DNA from: Arsukibacterium tuosuense
GTDB lineage: Bacteria > Pseudomonadota > Gammaproteobacteria > Steroidobacterales > GCA-2729495
Direction: 5' to 3'
Assembly (NCBI GenBank): GCA_945872065.1
Contig: CAMBYH010000002.1
Location: 35,567-99,566 of the forward strand
DNA length: 64,000 bases
Each line of letters starts with the position of its first letter. Position 1 is the stretch's first letter. The notes beneath the pieces are model-generated. The model was not told the origin of the DNA. It saw nothing but the letters and a program-made list of their open reading frames with translations, and did no database searches. Positions 35,574 to 44,577 of the stretch are shown here, in pieces. Both the position numbers and the translations under genes were made by a program.

Positions 35574-37097
35574 CTACCAGAAGTGCGCCAGACGCGCGAA
35601 GGTCAGGGCCCAGGCCGGTGCTGCGAGTAGTGCGAGGGCCGCCAGCAGGGCCGCCAGCAGGTCCAGGACACTGGCCGGGTCCCGCGGCCGCCGGACAGCA
35701 GCGACGGCCTCTGCCAGTCCGGAACCGAGCGCCACGACCATCACCACCCAGGGAAGGGTGCCGCCCAGGGCCGTCAGCGCCGGGACGGCGACCGGCAACA
35801 CCAGCACGGCCGTGGCCGGTGCCCGCAGCCACCGCCCAAGGATCAACATCACCGCCAGCAGCGCCCACCCGATCAGCGCCGGACCGACGCCCAGCGCGAC
35901 AACCCCTTGGGCTATAGCCTGCTGCCAGCCCAGCAGCCCCGCGGCCGCGAACAGCAATGCACCGGCAAACACCCAGAGCGTGGCAGTCCCCAGGCCGTGC
36001 AGTGCGGGACCAGTGGTCCGCACCATGACGCCCCATGCTCGATACCAGCCAAAGCGCAGGACGCAGCCGGCGAGAATCATTAGGACCAAAAGTGCAGCTG
36101 CTTCGACGGGCCGTGCAAAACCAAAAAGCACCAGCGCGGCGCTCAGGGCGAGCGCAGCAACCAGCAGCAACGTCGGCAAGTAATGCCCGGCTGCCTGTAC
36201 CTTAGCGCCCCGTCGGCGAAGCACGGGCAACAACGCCACTGCGGCCGGGGCGGTGGCGATCAGGAGCGGAACGACCGCTCCCGCCCACAACGTCGCCAGC
36301 CTGACACCAGCCACGAGTCCCAGCAGATAGAGCAGAAAGCCGAAGGGCACTAGGGAGCGCGCCAGGTGCCGGACGGAATCCGGGAGCAGGGCTACCTGGA
36401 CAGATTGCGGGCCGGGGCGCTCTTCGGCTGCGCCAACCTGCCAGAGCGCCAGGGCGATGCCTGTAAATGCCAGCGCACCGAAGTCGCTCCCGGCAACGAT
36501 GTTCCAGGCGAACTGGGGCATCGACAGGTAGCCTTCGTCGCCTGAACCAAAGACCAGGAGCCCTGCAGCCACCGTGATCACCAGTGCCGGCAACCAGGTC
36601 GAGCCTGGCGGCGGAAACCCCAACAGGGTCGTTTCCCCCGCAGCGCTCGGGCTGACTGCAGTTCGGCGTGTTGGCCAAGCCAGCAGTGCGCGGATCACTG
36701 CCAGGCTGGCAGCGATAGTCGCAAGACTCAGCGGCAGGAGTAACGAGAAATCGGGGTGAAAAGCGGAGCGGCCAGCAGCAAGATTTCCTCCCAGTTGCTG
36801 CCCGACCAGGGTGACCGCAAGCGTCAGGGGCGCTAGCAACAGCGCGGCCCTTCCCACCCACCCGGTGCCCGCCTGAGGCACCGCAACAAGTCCGAGGGTG
36901 AAGAAGCCCGCGACAGCCACCAGAACCGCCACGGGCTCCAGCCATTTATGCATTACGTTCAGGCCGAGGGACTGGCGAAAGACCCACTCGGCGATGGCCC
37001 CGCCGACCCCCAGGAAGATGCCCAGCGCAGCGATGCTAACGATCAAGGCAACCGTCAGTGCATCAAGCCTCGCGAGGACTGTCATGGGGCGTGGCAT
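35574..37097 (-). CDS. Polytopic membrane protein with distant TRAP large-permease (DctM) resemblance
   Basis: 507 residues from the ATG at 37097, which has GGAAG upstream. The reading frame extends further upstream, but that part lies inside the divergent deacetylase gene. It has about 12-14 hydrophobic segments. The last third (MVRTTGPALHGLGTATLW onward, then ALIGWALLAVMLILGRWLR and VLVLPVAVPALTALG) has the order of hydrophobic blocks seen in DctM. The conserved Asp of that family near the VLPV block is replaced by Arg. No DctP or DctQ partner is present. Function unknown; the TRAP link is tentative. Confidence 0.55.
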   Translation of the reverse strand: MPRPMTVLARLDALTVALIVSIAALGIFLGVGGAIAEWVFRQSLGLNVMHKWLEPVAVLVAVAGFFTLGLVAVPQAGTGWVGRAALLLAPLTLAVTLVGQQLGGNLAAGRSAFHPDFSLLLPLSLATIAASLAVIRALLAWPTRRTAVSPSAAGETTLLGFPPPGSTWLPALVITVAAGLLVFGSGDEGYLSMPQFAWNIVAGSDFGALAFTGIALALWQVGAAEERPGPQSVQVALLPDSVRHLARSLVPFGFLLYLLGLVAGVRLATLWAGAVVPLLIATAPAAVALLPVLRRRGAKVQAAGHYLPTLLLVAALALSAALVLFGFARPVEAAALLVLMILAGCVLRFGWYRAWGVMVRTTGPALHGLGTATLWVFAGALLFAAAGLLGWQQAIAQGVVALGVGPALIGWALLAVMLILGRWLRAPATAVLVLPVAVPALTALGGTLPWVVMVVALGSGLAEAVAAVRRPRDPASVLDLLAALLAALALLAAPAWALTFARLAHFW

Positions 37098-37159
37098 CGG
37101 AGCTTCCGGGCTGCCCTGCTGGCAGGCTGGTGAGGGGCAAGGGGCTTTCGGGTCTGTGA

Positions 37160-37175
37160 GGCTATCGACGGGCCA
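37160..37175 (-). promoter_or_regulatory. Candidate sigma-54 promoter of the membrane-protein/propeller pair
   Basis: On the minus strand TGGCCCGTCGATAGCC matches nine of twelve fixed positions of the -24/-12 consensus with correct GG/GC spacing. The start would be near 37149, giving a leader of about 52 bases to the ATG at 37097. Confidence 0.4.
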
Positions 37176-37205
37176 CCATACCTCCCCATGGTATCGTCCT
37201 GAATC

Positions 37206-38246
37206 ATGCATTCCCAGCCAACATTCATGCCCACCAGCCGGGAAAACGTCCAGCTGGCAGCCGGTCATCCTCCCATCCTGGTGCTCGTGGTAGATACTGA
37301 GGAGGAGTTTAACTGGGGGCAACCCTTCGACCGACGGGCCGACGCCGTCACCGCGATGCGGGAGATCCACCGGTTCCAGGAACTCTGCGACGGATTCAAG
37401 GTTCATCCCTGCTACGTTGTCGACTACCCGGTGGGCGCCAAAGCAGAGGGCTATCAACCGCTACAGGCGGCCGCGGCAGATGGCCGCTGTGAGATTGGCG
37501 CGCACCTGCACCCTTGGGTGAATCCGCCGTTTACCGAGGAAGTAAACGCACGCAACTCCTACCCGGGCAACCTGCCGCGGGAGATCGAGCGGGCGAAGTG
37601 CGCAGAGCTCCGCGACCAGATTGCAAAGACTTTCGGGACCGCTCCGCTGACCTACAAGGCGGGACGCTATGGCATCGGCCCGAACACTCCGCAGATTCTC
37701 AGTGAACTCGGCTTCCTCATTGACCTGAGCCCGGCACCGGGCTTCAGCTACGTGGGTGATGGCGGCCCTGACTTCACCCACCACCCAGTGGGCCCGTACC
37801 GGTTCGGCGAGCAGGATGACCTGCTGTGCCTGCCCTGCACGGGGGGCTTCACAGGGGCACTGCCGCCCGGCGCCGCTGCGTCGGCGTTCATGCTTGGCGC
37901 CCGCCCGCCCTTCCGGGGCCTGCGCTGGCGTGGCATTTTGTCCCGACTGAACCTGGCTCGCCAGGGACGGTTGTCCCCGGAGGGCTACACGCTGGCACAG
38001 AACAGGGCGTTGACCGACACGCTTCTTGCCCGGGGCATCAGGGTGTTTAACTACAGCTTCCACAGCCCCACCCTCAAGGCAGGCTGCACCAGCTATACCC
38101 GGACGACCGCCGACGTCGATGCGTTCCTGAGTCAGATCCGGAATTACATCGACTATTTCCTGAACGTCATCGGCGGCGTCGTATTGCGTCCGCTTGAGGT
38201 ACGGGAGATTCTCCTCCGGCCTGCCCTCGCAGCCAGGAAGCAGTAA
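37206..38246 (+). CDS. WalW-like polysaccharide deacetylase family protein
   Basis: 346-residue protein with an NodB-like fold. The catalytic aspartate stretch is LVLVVDTEEEFNWG (near 20-33), and metal histidines are in EIGAHLHPWVNPPF (near 97-110). YKAGRYGIGPNT and INYSFHSPTL-like segments follow (here FNYSFHSPTL). No signal peptide is seen, so it may act in the cytosol, or this start may be too far downstream. Its TAA overlaps the ATG of the Wzy-like gene by one base, so the two are translationally coupled. It is one of three deacetylases in the window. Confidence 0.8.
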   Translation: MHSQPTFMPTSRENVQLAAGHPPILVLVVDTEEEFNWGQPFDRRADAVTAMREIHRFQELCDGFKVHPCYVVDYPVGAKAEGYQPLQAAAADGRCEIGAHLHPWVNPPFTEEVNARNSYPGNLPREIERAKCAELRDQIAKTFGTAPLTYKAGRYGIGPNTPQILSELGFLIDLSPAPGFSYVGDGGPDFTHHPVGPYRFGEQDDLLCLPCTGGFTGALPPGAAASAFMLGARPPFRGLRWRGILSRLNLARQGRLSPEGYTLAQNRALTDTLLARGIRVFNYSFHSPTLKAGCTSYTRTTADVDAFLSQIRNYIDYFLNVIGGVVLRPLEVREILLRPALAARKQ

Positions 38247-39604
38247 TGTCCGTCACAGCCCTTGTCTTTCTCGCTGTCTACTTCTCGGGAATCGTCCTTG
38301 CGGTGTTCAAGCACCCCCGGTTCGGCCTGTACGCGTACTTATTCGCCTTTTACGTCCACCCACCGGGGGCGTGGTGGCGAGATGACGTTCCGGATCTGCG
38401 CTGGGCGCTGATAGCTGGCCTGATCACGCTGATAACCACCGTGCGACTGGCCAGCGACCAGCAGAAGGCCCCCTGGTATCGCACGGGTGGTGGCGCGTTT
38501 ATCGTCGCCTATGTGGCCTGGATGGTTATACAGGGGCTGTGGGCCATCAGCCCGTACCATACCGAGGGCGTGGAACTCTACGCCAAGTACATCATCCTCT
38601 TTTACCTGATCTACAAGCTGGTCGATACCGAGGAAGAGATGCGCAACTTCTTCCTGGTGCACGTCATCGGCTGCGCCTATCTGGGCTGGCTGGCCTACGG
38701 CAAGACCTTCCGTGGCCGCCTCGAAGGCGTGGGTGGACCGGGTATCGACGATGCCAACACCCTCGGTATGCACATGTCCACCGCCGCAGTCTTCGGCGCA
38801 GCTCTGCTGCTGCGAGGTGGCCGCAATGTTCGCCTGCTCGTCGTCGCAGCCATGCCCTTGATTCTCAATACCGTGGTACTCACCGGGAGCCGGGGTGCAT
38901 TTGTCGGTCTTCTGGCAGGCGGCATCAGCGTGTTTTTCTGCAAACCGGCCGCGAGGAAGGCGGTGGTCTATGCACTTGGCGGGCTCGCCGTCACGCTGAT
39001 GATCATTCTGTCTCCACCCGATTTCATAGCCCGCATGCAAACCATTACGGTGGCAGCAGAGAATCCCGCGGAGCGTGACGAATCCGCAGATATCCGCCTC
39101 GAACTGGCGAAAGCCCAGCTCAGGATGTTCGCGGATCATCCACTGGGCGTCGGACATCACGGCACCCGCGCCCTCGCCCCCGCCTACCTTGATGAGAGCC
39201 TGCTCACGGCAAACAGGCATGGCGGCAACGGTGCGGAACTCACCCGGGGATCCCACAACACCCTGCTTGCCGTCATGGTGGACCAGGGCGTCGTCGGACT
39301 CCTGATCTACGGAGTGATGCTTCTGTGGGCTGCCCGTACTCTCATCAGGCTCAGGCGCATGGACGCGGACGGCCTGCCCTACAACCTGGCAGCCTACCGG
39401 ATGTCCCTGGCCGGAGCGCTCACGATGATCCTCGTGGCAGGCATGTTTTCGAACTACATCAAGGCTGAAATTACGATCTGGTGCGTGGCGCTGCTGGCTG
39501 CACTGCAGGCTCAGGGCCTCGCTGCGGTCGGTGCTCCGCTTGCCGCCCGGGAGACCTCAGCCCCGGCCGCTGCGCCGGGCTACGCGCAGCAGAAGAACGC
39601 CTGA
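38246..39604 (+). CDS. O-antigen ligase/polymerase family protein, exosortase-A-associated type
   Basis: 452-residue inner-membrane protein with about 11-12 membrane segments. FGLYAYLFAFYVHPPGAWW near residue 30 and the central periplasmic loop (SADIRLELAKAQLRMFADHPLGVG) are typical of the putative O-glycosylation ligases of exosortase-A loci. SRGAFVGLLAGG is a Wzy_C-like stretch. It should polymerise or ligate the EPS repeats. The C-terminal tail is Ala/Pro-rich and overlaps the convergent transglutaminase-like gene by 48 bases. Confidence 0.86.
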   Translation: MSVTALVFLAVYFSGIVLAVFKHPRFGLYAYLFAFYVHPPGAWWRDDVPDLRWALIAGLITLITTVRLASDQQKAPWYRTGGGAFIVAYVAWMVIQGLWAISPYHTEGVELYAKYIILFYLIYKLVDTEEEMRNFFLVHVIGCAYLGWLAYGKTFRGRLEGVGGPGIDDANTLGMHMSTAAVFGAALLLRGGRNVRLLVVAAMPLILNTVVLTGSRGAFVGLLAGGISVFFCKPAARKAVVYALGGLAVTLMIILSPPDFIARMQTITVAAENPAERDESADIRLELAKAQLRMFADHPLGVGHHGTRALAPAYLDESLLTANRHGGNGAELTRGSHNTLLAVMVDQGVVGLLIYGVMLLWAARTLIRLRRMDADGLPYNLAAYRMSLAGALTMILVAGMFSNYIKAEITIWCVALLAALQAQGLAAVGAPLAARETSAPAAAPGYAQQKNA

Positions 39605-40438
39605 AAAGACCAGAACACCAGGCAACAGCCACTTGAGCAGATAGGCAACCTGCTCGGCGGGGCAGGCTCGCTTCCAGCGAACTGACGGCCCGCCAATCAT
39701 GACTTTATTGTCTTGCGCATCAAACACGCGAAAAGCCTGGCGACGCACGACCTGGTCATTCCAGTAATAGGGAATGACGCTCTCCGGCGCCTTCTCCGCC
39801 TGGGCAATGCTGAAAGGAATCACGGCGCCGTAATCCGGGTCAAGCAGGATCCATTCGCCTTTGCCCACGTCAGCTGTCGCCACGGTATGGCCACCCAGAT
39901 CAACAAAGCCTGCGGGCAAGCCTCGCCGCGAGAGGAAGTCCACCAGGGCCAGTGACTGCTGGCCACAACGCCCGACCCCGCGCTCCAGCGTCCGGCGGTA
40001 GCTGCAGAATTCGTAATCCTGATAGGTGTCGGGCTTGAGATACGCCAGCGCGAACAGCAGATAATTCTCCCAGACGGGGACAGTCGTATGCAGGCGGTGG
40101 GGACCGAGACGCACGACGTCGTCGGGGTCCAGGTGGGCGATACCCTCGTGAAAAATACGAGTCGCCTCGGTAACGAGAGTCATGGCATCGCCGTTCGGGA
40201 TCGCATCCAGACGGGCGATACTCTCAGCGTAGGGAAGCGTGACCGACCCTGCGAAGTCCCGATACCCGACGGCATCCGGCGCCCGCAGCGAAGCAAACAA
40301 CACGCCGTACAGATTCAGTGCCAGCAGCGCCAGTCCGACGGCCGTAGCGGCGAGACCCGGCAGCAGCCAGCGTGGTCGTTCAGTGGCTCCCGTCCCGACT
40401 GGTTCGGTTCGCTCACCACCCACGTCGTGCAACTCCAC
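39557..40438 (-). CDS. Membrane-anchored transglutaminase-like protein, function unknown
   Basis: 293 residues from a GTG start (no clear ribosome site, so the start is uncertain). One membrane segment lies at about 26-48 and a second at about 265-287, with the domain between them in the periplasm. A transglutaminase-type triad is visible: C158 in GVGRCGQQSLAL, H184 in LGGHTVATAD and D200 in WILLDPDYG. Such cysteine folds act as peptidases or acyl/amide transferases. It follows a glycosyltransferase on the same strand by 27 bases. Its 3' end overlaps the Wzy-like gene. Confidence 0.62.
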   Translation of the reverse strand: MELHDVGGERTEPVGTGATERPRWLLPGLAATAVGLALLALNLYGVLFASLRAPDAVGYRDFAGSVTLPYAESIARLDAIPNGDAMTLVTEATRIFHEGIAHLDPDDVVRLGPHRLHTTVPVWENYLLFALAYLKPDTYQDYEFCSYRRTLERGVGRCGQQSLALVDFLSRRGLPAGFVDLGGHTVATADVGKGEWILLDPDYGAVIPFSIAQAEKAPESVIPYYWNDQVVRRQAFRVFDAQDNKVMIGGPSVRWKRACPAEQVAYLLKWLLPGVLVFSGVLLLRVARRSGRG

Positions 40439-40465
40439 CGTTCAGGTATACCAGGTCCATAACGA

Positions 40466-41740
40466 CTAGCCCCGATCCTGTACCGACAGTGAAGCCACCG
40501 CTGTCTCCCGCAGAACCTCCTCCAGCACCTCAACAAGCCTGCCGGCCTGGCGGCGCCGCGAAAACGGGGTAATCTGCTCCAGAGTGGGCTGGGGTGCGGA
40601 CCCGGTTCGCAACTGCGCAATAAAGAGCCGCAGGACGCTGGAAATCTCGTCGACGTTCCTGATGTCAGCGCGACTTTCTATGCCGAGGCCACGGAGTACG
40701 TTCTCCGTCTCCCCTGCCCGGTCGAGCAAGGCAAAGATTGGGCGACGAGCATAAAGATACTCATATAGCTTGGCGGGAACCGCGTGGTTGTACGCACTGC
40801 CCTGGAAGACCAGCAGGGCATCAGCAGCAACCATCTCCTGGATCGCCTGCTCATAGGGCACGTGGGGCTCAAAACTCACCAGGTCGCTGACGTCCAGCCG
40901 CCTGGCCAGTTCCTGATACTCAGCTTCGACCCCGCTGGCGCGCAGGACCAGGCGGAAGTTCGCCGGACCGAGGACGCCCTCCGTGCGCAACCGGCCCAGC
41001 GCCTCGAAGAGCGGCCCCGGATTCCGACCATCACTCGGCATCTCACCGCTGTGCACCAGTCGCAATTGATGGCCAGACTGCAACGGCGCACTGCCTGTGT
41101 GCGTCGGAAAGTTGGTTTCATCGTAGCCGTTGGGAATCACCACCGACCGGCCGGCGAGGTGTGGATAGCGGTGCACGTACATCTGCCGCGTATGTTCCGC
41201 TGTGAAAATACAGCGCGCGGCCCGGGCAACTGCCTGTTGCTCAAGCCATCGGGTCATCCGCCAGCGACGCGAGTCCGCCGGGTACCCCTCCATGGTCATT
41301 GGATCCCGGAAGTCCACCACCCAGGGCAACCCTGAAGCACGTGCGAGGACCAACCCGACCAGGGTCGCGGTGGTAACCGGAAAGGTGGACCAGATGATGG
41401 CTGGCTTGTAGCGCCGGATGAGCGAGAGTCCGGCGGGCACTGCCCCAAGGCACCAGGAGATCCATGGATCCGGCATGGCCAGGAGGCCAAGGTAACGTCG
41501 GCGGATGGCCAGGTGGCGAGTGGCATCGAGCCCGAAAGCCCTGCAGACCGGCACATCTGCCGGGATCTCCCCGAGCTGGCTGGGGTTTTGCCTGCTGTAC
41601 GCCCGGGGATGCACGGTCAGCACCACTGGACGCCAGCCGTCCTCCCGGAGGTAGCGCACGAACTTGAGCGCCCGTTGCATGCCGCTGCTCGTGGCTACCG
41701 GCGGAAAGTGAAAGGCAATGCAAAGGATGGATTTGTTCAT
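40466..41740 (-). CDS. Glycosyltransferase family 4 protein
   Basis: 424 residues from the ATG at 41740. The GT-B N-domain begins SILCIAFHFPPVATSSGMQRA, and the second domain has VVIPNGYDETNF and LRLVHSGEMPSDGRNP. The usual E-x7-E site appears as FQGSAYNHAVPAKLYEYLYARRP, with the glutamate in KLYEY. It would add one sugar of the repeat. It heads a short unit with the transglutaminase-like gene and stands divergent from the alpha/beta hydrolase. Confidence 0.85.
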   Translation of the reverse strand: MNKSILCIAFHFPPVATSSGMQRALKFVRYLREDGWRPVVLTVHPRAYSRQNPSQLGEIPADVPVCRAFGLDATRHLAIRRRYLGLLAMPDPWISWCLGAVPAGLSLIRRYKPAIIWSTFPVTTATLVGLVLARASGLPWVVDFRDPMTMEGYPADSRRWRMTRWLEQQAVARAARCIFTAEHTRQMYVHRYPHLAGRSVVIPNGYDETNFPTHTGSAPLQSGHQLRLVHSGEMPSDGRNPGPLFEALGRLRTEGVLGPANFRLVLRASGVEAEYQELARRLDVSDLVSFEPHVPYEQAIQEMVAADALLVFQGSAYNHAVPAKLYEYLYARRPIFALLDRAGETENVLRGLGIESRADIRNVDEISSVLRLFIAQLRTGSAPQPTLEQITPFSRRRQAGRLVEVLEEVLRETAVASLSVQDRG

Positions 41741-41906
41741 TGAGTCAGTGCCGGGGGCCATGGTGGCCAACTCCCGGCCATCAGGCGGCAGAATAGCGCG
41801 GCCGGCAACCGTTGCCGCTCACAGCTTCGCATTTTCGCATATCCGGCATGGCGCCCTGCGGGACCGGGCTATATGCTGGGAACTCACCGGATTGTCGGTC
41901 CCCGCC

Positions 41907-43163
41907 ATGTGGTTCCTAGTCAGCCTGATTATTGCGTCTGGCCTCTGCGCGGTCGGCTTCTATAAGCTCTACCGACGCCGGGATCCTGCAACAGGACAGC
42001 GTTCCCCAGGCCTGGTGGTGAGCCTCCTCCTGATTCTGAGCCTCGGTGCCCTGTCAACCCTTCTAGGTGGCGCAATCGAGCACAAATTCGGCCTGGTATC
42101 GGCGCTCAGTGAGCTGCGGGATACCCCAGCACCCAGCCCCCAGACCTCGGATGCTGATGATAACGACCCGGGCCTGGTCCGCCAGCTGGCGAGGAACATC
42201 CCGACTACGAGCCCGCCCCAGGACGGCTCGCTCACGGCATGGCAGAGCTGGCAAGACGAGCTGCGCAACCGGCTGCTCATTGACGTCTACCGCAATGCCG
42301 ACCTGTTCAGTGCTGGGGGCACGGTGCCCGTGCGGCGCTATCGGGAATCGGTGGATGGCAGACTGACCCAGATCCGCGCCTCTATCCAGTCGAGCGACGG
42401 CACGTGGGTACCGATAGAACTACTGATCCCCAGGTCGGCCCGTCGCCTGGCGGCCATCGTCGTCATACCGGGGCATGTGGGGGTCGGCGAGTCAGGCCTG
42501 GACCAACTGACCGGCACCAAAGACTCCTACCAGCACAGCGCGGCGCGACGCCTGGCGGAGGCAGGCTTCGCGACTCTGGCTATTGAACTCCGAGGGTTTG
42601 GGCGTCTGGGTCCACCCCGGTTCCCGGAACACAAGGCCGTGGCTTACAACGCCCTTCTGGCCGGCACGTTCTACAAGGCGCTGATCATCCGGGACATCAA
42701 GGCGGCCACTGACTACCTCATGGCTCGTCCCGAAATCGACCCGGACCGCATGGGCATTGCCGGCGCGTCCCTCGGCGGTGAGCTGGCGGTAGCCTATGCC
42801 GCTCTCGACCCGCGGATGAAAGCGATCGCTTTCCAGTCGTACGGAGGCTCCTCAGGCAACTTCAAGGCGGCGACCGGCGGCCTGGCACCCGACCCCTGTC
42901 ATCTGATTCCTGGCAGCGGTCGCTGGTTCCAGCAGGAAGATGTGTTTGTCCTGCTGGCACCGCGACCCACCCTGGGCCTGCGGGGCTCGAGCGAGCCCTT
43001 CGCTGATCCCGCGTTTTCTGCCGCCCTGGAGAGCGCCTGGGCCGGGCTTGGCGCTCCGGGCAACCTGGAGCTCGGCAGCACGCCCGGTGGCCACGAATTC
43101 GCCGTGGGCCCAGCGATCGCCTTCTTCAGCGAGAACCTCACAGGGAAGCCAGAAACATTCTAA
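41907..43163 (+). CDS. Membrane-anchored alpha/beta hydrolase (dienelactone-hydrolase-like)
   Basis: 418 residues from the ATG at 41907; the frame is open further upstream but overlaps the divergent gene. Two N-terminal membrane segments (MWFLVSLIIASGLCAV and LVVSLLLILSLGALSTLL) precede a hydrolase domain. The oxyanion loop is VVIPGHVGVGESG, the nucleophile S288 is in GIAGASLGGELA, and the histidine H396 is in GGHEF. It may remove ester groups such as acetyl or acyl from EPS, given the acyl-supply genes nearby (inference). Confidence 0.75.
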   Translation: MWFLVSLIIASGLCAVGFYKLYRRRDPATGQRSPGLVVSLLLILSLGALSTLLGGAIEHKFGLVSALSELRDTPAPSPQTSDADDNDPGLVRQLARNIPTTSPPQDGSLTAWQSWQDELRNRLLIDVYRNADLFSAGGTVPVRRYRESVDGRLTQIRASIQSSDGTWVPIELLIPRSARRLAAIVVIPGHVGVGESGLDQLTGTKDSYQHSAARRLAEAGFATLAIELRGFGRLGPPRFPEHKAVAYNALLAGTFYKALIIRDIKAATDYLMARPEIDPDRMGIAGASLGGELAVAYAALDPRMKAIAFQSYGGSSGNFKAATGGLAPDPCHLIPGSGRWFQQEDVFVLLAPRPTLGLRGSSEPFADPAFSAALESAWAGLGAPGNLELGSTPGGHEFAVGPAIAFFSENLTGKPETF

Positions 43164-43599
43164 GAACGAACTCGTAACGCCATGTATTGATTGATTTTTA
43201 CTTTCAGGACCAAGCGGGGCATTGGGACTTACCGATTATTAGCCGTCGCCACAGGCTTTCGGCGCAGGGATAATTCCTATTTAAAACATGACGTTGTGCG
43301 TGAAGCGCGGTGCGCTGGGCCGAAATCCTGCAGTGCAGTGCGCAACTTCCCGGGAACATTCCTGGTGGACCTGATAACGTTTGCCGATCACACGCGTGAC
43401 TCCTTGAATCAATAGGGGCAGCACAGACCGGTCTTTTCTGCGAGTCACCAGCTCTGCTGCCAACCGCTAAAGTACCTAGGTCTAAATCTTATGTTCATAC
43501 GCGAACGGTATCGTAGACAAATCGTTGGGAAGTCATCCGGGCCACGCTCGCATTTGTGACGCACTTCCCTACGCGTATCGATGTGCTGGACGAGAATTG
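43164..43599. other. Intergenic region upstream of the riboswitch, no gene seen
   Basis: About 436 bases without a supported coding region; composition is more AT-rich than the flanks. The promoter for the riboswitch-led transcript should lie here. A weak sigma-54-like match, GGGCCGAAATCCTGCA, is at 43317-43332 (seven of twelve positions), too weak to call. Confidence 0.4.
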
Positions 43600-43690
43600 C
43601 CGCCGACAAAGGCAAACCATCCGAAAGGATGGGACGCAAAGCCACCGGTCTAAAGGATTCGTCCCAGGACAGCGGGGTTGCCAGACAGGT
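43600..43690 (+). ncRNA. Cyclic di-GMP-I (GEMM) riboswitch aptamer
   Basis: The sequence has the conserved GEMM order. GGCAAACC (43611) is followed by the perfect stem CCATCC-GAAA-GGATGG with its GNRA tetraloop, then GGGACGCAAAGCC (43631) and CCGGTCTAAAG (the tetraloop-receptor side). It ends in AGCGGGGTTGCC (43671), nearly identical to the end of the Vc2 aptamer. It binds c-di-GMP and controls the downstream transcript, here the lipoprotein and secreted protein genes. About 143 bases separate it from the start codon. Direction of control cannot be told from sequence alone. Confidence 0.94.
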
Positions 43691-43736
43691 TGCGGAACCT
43701 TGGCCCCCATGGGTCGTGGTCCCTTGACCCGCCTGC

Positions 43737-43753
43737 CAGCTCCCGCAGAGCTG
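43737..43753 (+). promoter_or_regulatory. Hairpin downstream of the riboswitch, possible expression platform
   Basis: CAGCTC-CCGCA-GAGCTG forms a perfect 6-bp stem with a 5-base loop, about 50 bases after the aptamer and 80 before the start codon. No T-tract follows, only CTCGGTTT, so it is not a clear intrinsic terminator. A GGGTC/GACCC pairing at 43711-43729 is a second possible element. Confidence 0.35.
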
Positions 43754-43833
43754 CTCGGTTTACCCGGCTGTGCTTGCGTCCTCGCGTCGACTCGTTCCGT
43801 TAACACGGGCTGATTGAGGACATCTACAAAGCT

Positions 43834-44505
43834 ATGGCAAGGGAATGCTTTAGGTTCTGGCACCGGCGGATAAGCGCCGGTTTGTTCGCCGCCACTGCGG
43901 CACTGATTCTGGCCGGTTGCGGCAATGACTCGAGCTCCGGACCCACGGCTGGCCCAACTGATGGGCAAAGCGCTCCGACTATTGTTGGCAGCCCGGCGTT
44001 AACCGCTATCGTTGGAACGCGCTACAGCTTTGTACCCAGCGCCAACGATATTGATGGTGACTCACTGACGTTGTCTGTCCAGAACCTGCCGGCCTGGGCT
44101 GCTTTCAACGCCACCACGGGGGAGATCAGCGGGACCCCGGACGTGGGCAACACCGGCGGTTACCCGGGAATAGTGGTCCTGGCCTCTGATGGGGTGAACA
44201 CGGCTGCCCTCCCACCCTTCCGCATCGACGTTCAGCAGGCTGGCGGCTTTTCCGCCACGCTCAGCTGGCTACCGCCAACGACCAACGCCAATGGGACTAC
44301 GCTTTCTGATCTCGCGGGCTACCGCATATTTTACGGTACGCAGTCCGGCAACCTCGCCAATTCACGACAAGTCAACAATCCCGGCATTGCCACTGTCGTT
44401 ATCGACAATCTGAGTGCAGGAAGGTACTACTTTTCTGTAGCCGCCTTTGACGTCAACGGCAACAGCAGCAGCCGCTCTGCCGAGGTATCGGGACTAATCG
44501 GCTGA
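43834..44505 (+). CDS. Lipoprotein with Ig-like (cadherin-type) and fibronectin-III domains
   Basis: 223 residues. The signal sequence ends in lipobox LILAGC, with the lipidated cysteine at 29. A Ser/Gly/Pro linker leads to a putative-Ig domain (about 50-135), shown by ANDIDGDSLTLSV, NATTGEISGTP and VLASDGVNTA. A fibronectin-III domain (about 140-220) follows, with TLSWLPPTTNANGTTLSDLAGYRIFYG and YYFSVAAFDVNGNSS. Probably an outer-membrane adhesin or polysaccharide-binding component. It is the first gene behind the c-di-GMP riboswitch, which fits a biofilm role. Confidence 0.8.
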   Translation: MARECFRFWHRRISAGLFAATAALILAGCGNDSSSGPTAGPTDGQSAPTIVGSPALTAIVGTRYSFVPSANDIDGDSLTLSVQNLPAWAAFNATTGEISGTPDVGNTGGYPGIVVLASDGVNTAALPPFRIDVQQAGGFSATLSWLPPTTNANGTTLSDLAGYRIFYGTQSGNLANSRQVNNPGIATVVIDNLSAGRYYFSVAAFDVNGNSSSRSAEVSGLIG

Positions 44506-44577
44506 GCGCCACTTAACGCTCGCGGATTGGATCACGGATGATCGATCAACACGACCAGCTCCCAGAGGACAGACACC

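Noticed and set aside
38246..39604. Exosortase candidate
   Set aside because: It is multi-span, but its motifs fit the O-antigen ligase/polymerase family of exosortase loci and no exosortase Cys/Arg/His pattern was seen.
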